The notes under the pieces were generated by a model, which saw nothing but the letters and a program-made list of their open reading frames with translations, was not told the origin of the DNA and ran no database searches. Of a stretch of 5,034 nt of DNA, positions 1 to 5,034 are shown one piece after another. Where the stretch lies: contig JAPUHZ010000445.1 of the NCBI GenBank assembly GCA_027297485.1, positions 1-5,034 on the forward strand. The letters run 5' to 3'. Made by a program: the position numbers and the translations under genes. The stretch comes from Deltaproteobacteria bacterium (GTDB lineage Bacteria; Desulfobacterota_B; Binatia; UBA9968). Each line of letters opens with the position of its first letter. Positions within the stretch are counted from its first letter, which is position 1.

Positions 1-6
1 GAGGTG
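1..6 (+). promoter_or_regulatory. Ribosome binding site of the solute-binding protein gene
   Basis: GAGGTG is a strong match to the anti-Shine-Dalgarno sequence and ends four bases before the ATG at 11. It supports that ATG as the true start. The promoter must lie before the window. Confidence 0.7.
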
Positions 7-10
7 GGTT

Positions 11-1105
11 ATGAAAGCTTCGGATAAAAAGAAAGGATCGTACGGTCTTGTAATGCTGATGATTTTGGCGGGATTTTATCTCCTGATTTCAGCTCACGTG
101 ACGACCGCTGCCGAACCCTCTAAGGAACTCATCGAGGCCGCAAAGAAAGAAGGAGAACTGATGTACTGGGGCACCGATGCGGAAACCGCCCCGAAATTCT
201 CTAAGGTTTTTGTGAAGAAGTATCCGTTTATGAAAGGCAAGATTCAATTCTGGGACGCTAAGAGCCACGAAGTGGTCGAACGGATCATTACCGAGGCAAA
301 GGCGGGGCGTTACAGCGCGGATTTCATTTCAATCAGTGAGGACTGGCTTAACCGTTTGCAGGAGGCGGGGCTCCTCGCCCGGTCTGATTGGCCTAATGTC
401 AAGCGCTGGGGAGTTGATGTTCATCCCCAACACGGCCTTTGGGTCAATGTGGCCATAGACCCCAGACCAGCCGTTTATAACACCGAGATGATTCCGCCCA
501 GCAAGGCTCCAAAAACTCTGGAGGGCCTGATCAATCCGAAATGGAAAGGTACCAGTGCTCTTTCCGACGCCTCGGAGGAATTCCCTTTTATCTTTGCCTA
601 CCTTTGGAGGAAGGGTAATAAGCTGAATTGGGAAAAATCCTTCGATTTTTTCCGCAGGCTTGTGAAAACAACCAAGCCGGCGGTGGTCAGAGGTTATACG
701 GGTCCCACCCGTTTGCTGGTAGCCGGGGAGTTTGGCCTTTTCCACATCGGGCTTTTTTCCCGCGCCTATCAGATGATCAAAAAAGGCGCACCCGTGGGTC
801 TGGTCCCGGTAAGTCCGTTGTACGGATCCGTTCGCTCTTTTGCTATTCCAAAACATGCCCCGAACCCTAATGCAGCAAAGCTCTTCGCGCACTGGATGAC
901 CACGACCGAGGGCTCCATTACCTATGCAAACTTCCTGGGGAAATTTCCCTATGATCCATCTGCCGGGAAGGCGAAGCCGGTAAAAGTGGCTAAAAAGTAT
1001 GGCATTAATCGCAGCGATGTGATCCGCATTCCCACGGATGCCTGGAACAAAAAAGACACCGACAAGTCTGCCGACTTTTATTATAGGCTTCTCGGCATAA
1101 AGTAA
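11..1105 (+). CDS. ABC transporter periplasmic solute-binding protein (family 1, COG1840-like)
   Basis: This is a secreted binding protein that would capture a solute in the periplasm and deliver it to the permease encoded next. Residues 1-34 form a Sec signal peptide: lysines at 2 and 6-8, a hydrophobic core at about 13-28, and a likely cut after Ala34 (TTAA|EPSK). There is no lipobox cysteine. The mature part has the type 2 periplasmic-binding layout, with KEGEL at 46-50, a VYNT strand at 155-158, the typical NPKWKG at 175-180, GEFG at 239-242, and the late helix PNPNAAKLF at 284-292 where this family carries its conserved helix before the C-terminus. The length of 364 residues is normal. 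The family binds ferric iron, thiamine, phosphonates, sulfonates and other anions. The tyrosine pair of ferric-binding FbpA is not seen at the matching place (FSRAYQ, 249-254), so iron is unlikely. The true substrate is unknown. A strong ribosome site precedes the ATG. The family call is secure; the ligand is not. Confidence 0.93.
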   Translation: MKASDKKKGSYGLVMLMILAGFYLLISAHVTTAAEPSKELIEAAKKEGELMYWGTDAETAPKFSKVFVKKYPFMKGKIQFWDAKSHEVVERIITEAKAGRYSADFISISEDWLNRLQEAGLLARSDWPNVKRWGVDVHPQHGLWVNVAIDPRPAVYNTEMIPPSKAPKTLEGLINPKWKGTSALSDASEEFPFIFAYLWRKGNKLNWEKSFDFFRRLVKTTKPAVVRGYTGPTRLLVAGEFGLFHIGLFSRAYQMIKKGAPVGLVPVSPLYGSVRSFAIPKHAPNPNAAKLFAHWMTTTEGSITYANFLGKFPYDPSAGKAKPVKVAKKYGINRSDVIRIPTDAWNKKDTDKSADFYYRLLGIK

Positions 1106-1114
1106 TGGCATCGA

Positions 1115-1145
1115 GTGTAAGGGGTCCTTCTTGGATCCCTTACAC
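1115..1145 (+). terminator. 13-bp hairpin between binding-protein and permease genes (attenuator, partial terminator or mRNA stabiliser)
   Basis: The arms GTGTAAGGGGTCC (1115-1127) and GGATCCCTTACAC (1133-1145) pair along all 13 positions with a single G-U wobble, closing a five-base loop TTCTT. It begins 9 bases after the stop of the binding-protein gene. The run after the stem is CCCCTTTA, so the T tract is short and displaced, which makes a fully efficient intrinsic terminator doubtful. In binding-protein operons such hairpins commonly protect the upstream message or lower permease expression. I see no convincing promoter between it and the permease gene, which favours read-through. Confidence 0.6.
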
Positions 1146-1174
1146 CCCTTTACCGTCTGAGACTATCGTTTCCC

Positions 1175-1177
1175 AGG
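1175..1177 (+). promoter_or_regulatory. Weak ribosome binding site for the TTG start of the permease
   Basis: AGG (within AGGTAAG) ends ten bases before the TTG at 1188. It is a poor site. The alternative ATG at 1221 has AGGTGG at 1214-1219, which is stronger in sequence but ends only one base before the ATG (four bases if AGG is taken alone). The start therefore cannot be settled from spacing alone. Confidence 0.35.
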
Positions 1178-1187
1178 TAAGCCGACC

Positions 1188-2909
1188 TTGAAATTTTCAC
1201 TTTCATCACGGACAGGTGGCATGGGGTTTTTCATCTGGGTTCTTCTAGTCCCCCTGGCCGCCCTTATTCTGGTCCCGATCCTACTGTTGGTTTGGAACAG
1301 CTTTCGCGAGGTCTCGATCGGGGAACTTGGCCTTGGCGTATCGGGATTGACCCTGGATAACTACGTTCGCGCCTACTCCGACCCGCGCACTTATATCATG
1401 CTCAAAGACAGCTTTGTCTTTGCCTTCGGATCGATGGTGGTTGCCTTTCTATTCGGCGCTACCCTCGCCTTCCTGGTCGAGAGAACCGATATGCCTCTGC
1501 GCAGTGTAGCCTATGGTCTCATGCTGGTTCCTCTCATCATGCCGAGCGTCTTGAAGGGCATTGCCTGGATCTTGCTTCTTAGCCCCCGCATTGGAGTTCT
1601 AAACAAGATCTGGCAGGCGCTGGGTTTTGGGGGACCTATCTTTGATCCTTACAATCTCTTCGCTATGGTTTGGGTTGAGGGGATCAGCATGACCCCGCTC
1701 ACGTTCCTTTTGTTGGGGGCGGTATTGCGCCGCATGGATCCCTCGCTGGAAGAGGCCTCTCTGGCCTCGGGGGCCAGCTCCCTGAGAACCCTGAGGTCGG
1801 TCACCCTTCCGCTCATCGTTCCGGCCTTGGCGGGTGTTGCCATACTCCAGTTCGTCCGTGGTCTGGAGGCCTTTGAGGTTCCGATCATTATGGGGCTGAG
1901 AAAGGGGATCGTCGTTTTCAGCACCACTATCTATTTTGCGGTAAGACAGCGTTTCCCCCCGGATTATGGTTTGGGCTTTGCCTACAGCATGGCTCTGATT
2001 GTCCTTACCTTGTTAGGGCTTTACCTCTATCGGCGGAGTGTTTCCCATTCCGAGCGTTTTACGACGGTCACTGGAAAGGGTTATCGGCCTCGACTGATTT
2101 CTCTAGGTAAGTGGAGATGGCCGGCGGCAGGCTTTTTTATTTTTTATCTCTTGGCGGGCATTGTTCTCCCCTTTCTGATCTTTTTATGGGCCTCTTTTCT
2201 CCCCTTTTACCGACCGCCTTCCGTCAAGCTTCTTTCCCAACTTAGCCTGGAAAACTACCAGACGGCCTTTGATCGAAGCGACTTGGTCCCTATGTTGCAG
2301 AACACCGTGAGTTTAGCTTTAGGGACTGCCGTGACCGTTATGCTTCTTTCCCTTTGTATTTCCTGGATTGTTATCCGGCTCCGTCCCGCGGGTCATCGTA
2401 TTCTAGATACCCTCGCTTTTCTCCCTTATGCAATGCCGTCCATTGTCATGGGTGTTGCATTCATGATTGTTTTTCTTGCTTTTCCCAATCCCATTTACGG
2501 AACTCTCTGGATTCTCTTTATAGCTTACACGGTCCGTTACCTCCCTTATGGAACGAGGTTTACCCACGCGGGGCTGCTGCAAATCCACAAAGAGTTGGAG
2601 GAAGCGGCCCAGGCCTCTGGAGCCGGCTTCCTCTCCGTGTTTCGGCGAATCCTGATTCCGCTCATGTTGCCCTCCCTTATCGGAGGAGGACTTTACGTCC
2701 TGATCCTTTCCGTTAAGGTCATGTCTATGGCAGCGATCCTCTGGACGCCTAAAAGCATCGTGTTTTCTATCTTCATTTGGCAGCTGTGGGAAGAAGGCAA
2801 TATGGGCGAATTAGGCGCTGTCTCGGTAATCTTTATTGCAGTCCTTACCCTCGTAACCGTTTCGTCTCGAAGGCTGAGTCGGCGCCAATCCTTCGAGAGC
2901 ATGGAGTAA
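1188..2909 (+). CDS. ABC transporter permease, two fused membrane domains (FbpB/ThiP-type, COG1178-like)
   Basis: This inner-membrane protein forms the translocation channel for the solute delivered by the upstream binding protein. It is an internal duplication of two binding-protein-dependent permease domains in 573 residues, a usual length for the fused type. About twelve hydrophobic segments are visible, near 13-36, 71-98, 107-132, 155-180, 205-226, 259-281, 311-337, 370-397, 404-432, 435-452, 485-508 and 540-559. Each half carries the cytoplasmic EAA loop that docks on the ATPase: EEASLASG (188-195) ending in LP at 208-209, and EEAAQASG (471-478) ending in IP at 490-491. Because both loops are intact, one chain could contact both ATPase subunits, yet no ATPase gene lies in this window. 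The chosen start is TTG, which keeps Lys2 and Arg8 before the first membrane segment; an ATG at 1221 (residue 12) would also leave that segment whole. Family homologues move iron, thiamine, spermidine or phosphonate. The substrate here is unknown. Confidence 0.93.
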   Translation: MKFSLSSRTGGMGFFIWVLLVPLAALILVPILLLVWNSFREVSIGELGLGVSGLTLDNYVRAYSDPRTYIMLKDSFVFAFGSMVVAFLFGATLAFLVERTDMPLRSVAYGLMLVPLIMPSVLKGIAWILLLSPRIGVLNKIWQALGFGGPIFDPYNLFAMVWVEGISMTPLTFLLLGAVLRRMDPSLEEASLASGASSLRTLRSVTLPLIVPALAGVAILQFVRGLEAFEVPIIMGLRKGIVVFSTTIYFAVRQRFPPDYGLGFAYSMALIVLTLLGLYLYRRSVSHSERFTTVTGKGYRPRLISLGKWRWPAAGFFIFYLLAGIVLPFLIFLWASFLPFYRPPSVKLLSQLSLENYQTAFDRSDLVPMLQNTVSLALGTAVTVMLLSLCISWIVIRLRPAGHRILDTLAFLPYAMPSIVMGVAFMIVFLAFPNPIYGTLWILFIAYTVRYLPYGTRFTHAGLLQIHKELEEAAQASGAGFLSVFRRILIPLMLPSLIGGGLYVLILSVKVMSMAAILWTPKSIVFSIFIWQLWEEGNMGELGAVSVIFIAVLTLVTVSSRRLSRRQSFESME

Positions 2910-2969
2910 CAGGTCAATCGCCGTATAGATGGCTAGGCCGCGCAGGAACTATGGTTGACGCGGCTGGAA

Positions 2970-2974
2970 AGAGG
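2970..2974 (+). promoter_or_regulatory. Ribosome binding site of the bicupin gene
   Basis: AGAGG ends eight bases before the ATG at 2983, which is good spacing. The longer string GAGGCAAG (2971-2978) recurs before the next gene at 4043-4050, so the two enzyme genes share a similar translation start region. Confidence 0.6.
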
Positions 2975-2982
2975 CAAGCAGG

Positions 2983-4038
2983 ATGGATTTGACACAAGAG
3001 GCGGCCTATCACCAGAAAAGCCCCTACGAGTTATGGCAGGAGAGTGAGGGGCTGCCCTTGGTGCGCGGCCATTTCGTGGAGGATCTGCGCTCTCTCTCCC
3101 TGTCTCTCTGGAAGCGCAAAGGAGTTGACGGCGCCTTCATCAATCTTGAAGGCGCCGGGCGCACTTGTGACGCATACGTATGTGAGATGCCTCCTAAGGG
3201 ACAGACTCAACCTCAACGCCACCTCTTTGAGGAGCTGATCTATATTCTCCAGGGGCGAGGGGCTACCACAGTCTGGAATGAAGGGGGCTCGAAGCAAACC
3301 TTTGAGTGGCAGGAGGGCAGCCTGTTCTCGCCTCCGCTCAATTGCTGGCACCAGCATTTCAACGTGCAAGGAGATGCTCCGGCTCGATACGTCGCTCTGA
3401 CCGATGCGCCGCAGATGATTAATCGCTTCCGCAATCTGGACTTTATCTTCCGCAACCCCCTCTCTTTTAACGACAGATTCGGCGGCGAGAAGGGATATTT
3501 CGGCGCCCAGGGAAAAGAGATTGTGAGCCATCGGACCTGGGAGTCCAATTTCATCCCGGATATTCCAGCCTTTCGACTGAAGGACCGTGGCCTGCGTGGA
3601 AAGGGGGCAACGGGGATTCGGCTTCATCTTGCCGCCAACACAATGAGCGCCCATATCGAGGAGTACCCTGTGGGCACTTACCCGAGAGGGCATCGGCATG
3701 GCCCGGGGGCCCACATCCTCATCCTTTCAGGAAAGGGGTACTCTTTTCTCTGGGAAGAGGGAAAACCTCGTGTCCGCATCAATTGGCAACCGGGGAGCCT
3801 CTTTGTGCCGCCCGCCAACTGGTTTCACCAGCATTTTAATCCGGGCAAAGTGCCCGCTCGTTATCTTGCCCTCAAGCCTTGGGGTTTTACCTACCAAGTA
3901 GAAGATCTCTCCAAGACCGATCAGGACATCAAGTCCGGAGGCACACAGATAGACTATAAGGATCAGGATCCGGAGATCCACGCGACCTTTATCATGGAGT
4001 GCAAGAAAAGAGGGACAGAGATCCAAATCGAAATCTGA
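2983..4038 (+). CDS. Bicupin (tandem cupin-domain) protein, probable metal-dependent oxygenase or isomerase
   Basis: The protein has two cupin beta-barrels in 351 residues, with no signal peptide, so it is cytoplasmic. Cupin 1 motif 1 is QRHLFEELIYILQG (78-91), giving Gln78, His80 and Glu84 as candidate metal ligands; motif 2 is GSLFSPPLNCWHQHFN (112-127), giving His123. Cupin 2 motif 1 is GHRHGPGAHILILSG (236-250), giving His237 and His239, with Ala243/His244 where the usual glutamate would fall; motif 2 is GSLFVPPANWFHQHFN (271-286), giving His282. The halves are clear duplicates 159 residues apart, also sharing PARYVAL and PARYLAL. Gentisate 1,2-dioxygenase has this bicupin layout, and I recognise the sequence style from uncharacterised cupin proteins of environmental bacteria, but no specific reaction can be assigned. 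The gene sits 73 bases after the permease and 20 bases before the heme-oxygenase-fold gene, so it is probably co-expressed with both and may act on the imported solute. The fold is very likely; the function is unknown. Confidence 0.85.
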   Translation: MDLTQEAAYHQKSPYELWQESEGLPLVRGHFVEDLRSLSLSLWKRKGVDGAFINLEGAGRTCDAYVCEMPPKGQTQPQRHLFEELIYILQGRGATTVWNEGGSKQTFEWQEGSLFSPPLNCWHQHFNVQGDAPARYVALTDAPQMINRFRNLDFIFRNPLSFNDRFGGEKGYFGAQGKEIVSHRTWESNFIPDIPAFRLKDRGLRGKGATGIRLHLAANTMSAHIEEYPVGTYPRGHRHGPGAHILILSGKGYSFLWEEGKPRVRINWQPGSLFVPPANWFHQHFNPGKVPARYLALKPWGFTYQVEDLSKTDQDIKSGGTQIDYKDQDPEIHATFIMECKKRGTEIQIEI

Positions 4039-4042
4039 GATT

Positions 4043-4052
4043 GAGGCAAGGA
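4043..4052 (+). promoter_or_regulatory. Ribosome binding site deciding the ATG at 4059
   Basis: GAGG (4043-4046) and AAGGA (4048-4052) lie 12 and 6 bases before the ATG at 4059. The frame can be extended back to an ATG at 3999, but that would overlap the bicupin gene by 40 bases and add 20 charged residues (starting MQEKRDRDP) that look like the bicupin C-terminus read in another frame. The site at 4059 is therefore preferred. ATGs at 4065 and 4071 are also possible. Confidence 0.6.
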
Positions 4053-4058
4053 TCATTT

Positions 4059-4823
4059 ATGGGAATGCAGATGAGCAGCAGCGAGGCCAAGGCCTATGTG
4101 GATGAGTTTTACAAGAGGGTTGCCGAGAGATGGAAAGAGAGAGTTACCGATGCACCCTTTATGCAGCAGTTGAGGTCCGGTGCCCTTCCCCAGAGGGCGC
4201 TGCGTCTCTTTTTCAAAAACTGGGGCTCCTATACGATTGAGATCAATACCCTCGAGGCCGCCTCTTATCATAAACACATAGCTTTTTTCAGAAAGCATCG
4301 TGATCTGATGGGGCCGATGGCACAGAAGCTGGCCGACGAGCTGATTCATCCCAAGCCGCCGGGTCATGTCCACGTAGTGCTAGAAACGGCGAAGGCCCTG
4401 GGTATCCCGGAGGACGAGATTTTTCTCGCTCCTATGCTGGCTGAGTTTCGCGCCAAGATCGATTTTAAAAGGGCCATCCTTTGGGAAGGGACCGTCGCGG
4501 AGTTTTACTCGGCCGGGGCAACGGAGGAACAAACCGGCTATTGGTCTGCTGAGTTTTTCAGGGCCCTCACAACCCATTATGGGCTGACGCCAGAGCAAGC
4601 GATCTATTTTTCTACACACGAAGAGGCCGATCTCAAGGAGCACGAAGGAGGAATCATGGGTCATGGAAGCTTCAGGCGTATGGTCCTCCAGCGGCTGCTT
4701 GAAGATGGATCGGCGGAAGTAAGGCCCGGCTACAATCTGGAGTATTGCGGTATGACGGCCGTGGACCTGCACGGGGTGATCCTGCAGGCTGCTCTGAATA
4801 CGTCAGAGAAAGAGACGGGTTAA
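4059..4823 (+). CDS. Heme-oxygenase-fold protein of the TenA/PqqC superfamily, probable diiron oxidase (iron-containing redox enzyme family)
   Basis: This is an all-helical, cytoplasmic protein of 254 residues, the usual size for the superfamily. Members include TenA thiaminase, cofactorless PqqC, and the heme-oxygenase-like diiron oxidases (UndA, BesC, CADD, the central domain of SznF). Visible candidates for iron ligands are Glu66 and His73 in LEAASYHKH (Glu, six residues, His, as in CADD), a glutamate of the central helix (Glu143, Glu148 or Glu156/157), and His187, Asp191 and His195 in THEEADLKEH. The last group has three residues between Asp and His, where the diiron oxidases I know have two. 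The segment HPKPPGHVHV (97-106) and the following ALGIPEDEI are typical of family members. The only cysteine is Cys230, near the C-terminus, so the mid-chain nucleophile of TenA is missing and thiaminase activity is unlikely. The start at 4059 is chosen over 3999 on the ribosome site. As last gene of the cluster it probably works with the bicupin. The reaction is unknown: oxidative cleavage, N-oxygenation and decarboxylation are all possible. Confidence 0.85.
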   Translation: MGMQMSSSEAKAYVDEFYKRVAERWKERVTDAPFMQQLRSGALPQRALRLFFKNWGSYTIEINTLEAASYHKHIAFFRKHRDLMGPMAQKLADELIHPKPPGHVHVVLETAKALGIPEDEIFLAPMLAEFRAKIDFKRAILWEGTVAEFYSAGATEEQTGYWSAEFFRALTTHYGLTPEQAIYFSTHEEADLKEHEGGIMGHGSFRRMVLQRLLEDGSAEVRPGYNLEYCGMTAVDLHGVILQAALNTSEKETG

Positions 4824-4845
4824 AGAAAGGAAACTCCCCCTTTCT
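4824..4845 (+). terminator. Weak terminator-like stem after the last gene
   Basis: AGAAAGG (4824-4830) pairs with CCTTTCT (4839-4845) around an eight-base loop, starting directly after the stop codon. The stem is A/T-heavy and is followed by CAATTATTAAT rather than a clean T run, so it is a poor intrinsic terminator. It is placed where the operon should end. Confidence 0.35.
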
Positions 4846-4871
4846 CAATTATTAATGAGTTCATAAGTATC

Positions 4872-4899
4872 TTGACAGGCCACCGTTCCCTAAAATAAC
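4872..4899 (+). promoter_or_regulatory. Candidate sigma-70 promoter for a downstream transcript
   Basis: A perfect -35 box TTGACA (4872-4877) follows an AT-rich patch (4846-4870) that could act as an UP element. The best -10 at 16-base spacing is AATAAC (4894-4899), four of six consensus positions. TAAAAT (4891-4896) matches five of six but leaves only 13 bases, too short for a normal promoter. If real, transcription would start near 4905 and run off the window. Confidence 0.3.
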
Positions 4900-4900
4900 G

Positions 4901-5034
4901 GCCGGCCCTCGGGTCGAGCCCTTCCAAGCGCGGTCAATGGGCCTCTGCCTTGTAGACCACCCCCCGTCCTCTCCAAGGGTGGCTATTCCCACCGCCCGGG
5001 CCAGAACGCAACCTTCACGTCCCTGTGCCCGCGC
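4901..5034. other. GC-rich stretch with no recognisable gene
   Basis: This end piece is visibly more GC- and C-rich on the + strand than the genes before it, and no protein or RNA family is recognisable. A + frame opens at ATG 4937 and runs to the edge without a ribosome site. On the - strand one frame is open from the window edge to a TGA at 4861-4863 (57 codons) with no recognisable product. Two short stems compete for the same bases: CCACCC (4957-4962) with GGGTGG (4977-4982), and GGTGG (4978-4982) with CCACC (4989-4993). It could be an untranslated leader, the tail of a converging gene, or plain spacer. Confidence 0.3.

Noticed and set aside
329..1111. Long open frame of 260 codons on the minus strand
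   Set aside because: It lies opposite the well-supported binding-protein gene, has no family resemblance, and its cysteine/arginine/glycine-rich composition is that of an antisense shadow.
3031..3714. Open frame of 227 codons on the minus strand
   Set aside because: It is antisense to the bicupin gene, whose motifs in the + frame are unmistakable. No recognisable domain appears in the reverse frame.
3999..4058. Upstream ATG extending the heme-oxygenase-fold gene by 20 residues
   Set aside because: It would overlap the bicupin coding end, adds a basic, low-sense extension, and has a poorer ribosome site than the ATG at 4059.
4059..4823. Thiaminase II (TenA) and hence a thiamine-salvage operon
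   Set aside because: The only cysteine is near the C-terminus (Cys230), not mid-chain where the TenA nucleophile lies, and diiron-type ligands are present. A thiamine or pyrimidine substrate for the transporter is not excluded, but nothing in the sequence supports it.
4911..4921. GGGTCGAGCCC resembling a tRNA T-arm
   Set aside because: The loop is two bases too short and no acceptor, D or anticodon arms can be drawn around it.
1..5034. Insertion sequences, CRISPR arrays, att sites or long direct repeats
   Set aside because: None was seen. The only clear repetition is at protein level, from the internal duplications of the permease and of the bicupin.

Overview
The window carries four same-strand genes with short gaps, probably one operon or its downstream part: a secreted solute-binding protein (11-1105), a fused two-domain ABC permease (1188-2909), a bicupin metalloprotein (2983-4038) and a heme-oxygenase-fold protein of the TenA/PqqC/diiron-oxidase superfamily (4059-4823). 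Everything after 4823 is non-coding as far as can be read.

Organism: a Gram-negative-type bacterium is suggested by the Sec signal peptide on a periplasmic binding protein without a lipobox. GC content looks like the low to mid 50s by eye (not counted). The combination of a COG1840-like binding protein, a COG1178-like fused permease and this type of bicupin fits environmental lineages such as Desulfobacterota-like or Methylomirabilota/Rokubacteria-like bacteria. That placement is an impression, not something the sequence proves. There are no insertion sequences, CRISPR repeats, tRNA or rRNA genes in the window.

Layout: 1-10 is the ribosome binding site of the first gene; its promoter lies outside the window. 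The 82-base gap at 1106-1187 holds a 13-bp hairpin that may set the binding-protein/permease expression ratio. The permease probably starts at a TTG. A 73-base gap precedes the bicupin gene, and only 20 bases separate the bicupin from the heme-oxygenase-fold gene. The last 211 bases hold a weak terminator-like stem, a consensus TTGACA box in an AT-rich patch, and a GC-rich leader-like stretch running off the end.

Working model (inference): the first two genes import a small organic or anionic solute, and the two probable metalloenzymes modify it or a derivative of it. No ATPase gene lies in the window. The binding protein lacks the tyrosine pair of ferric-binding proteins at the expected position, so the substrate is probably not free ferric iron. 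The heme-oxygenase-fold protein has residues matching a diiron-oxidase ligand set and lacks the mid-chain cysteine of TenA thiaminase II. A bicupin next to a diiron-oxidase-like protein is the most interesting feature, because these two folds are fused in the N-nitrosating enzyme SznF.
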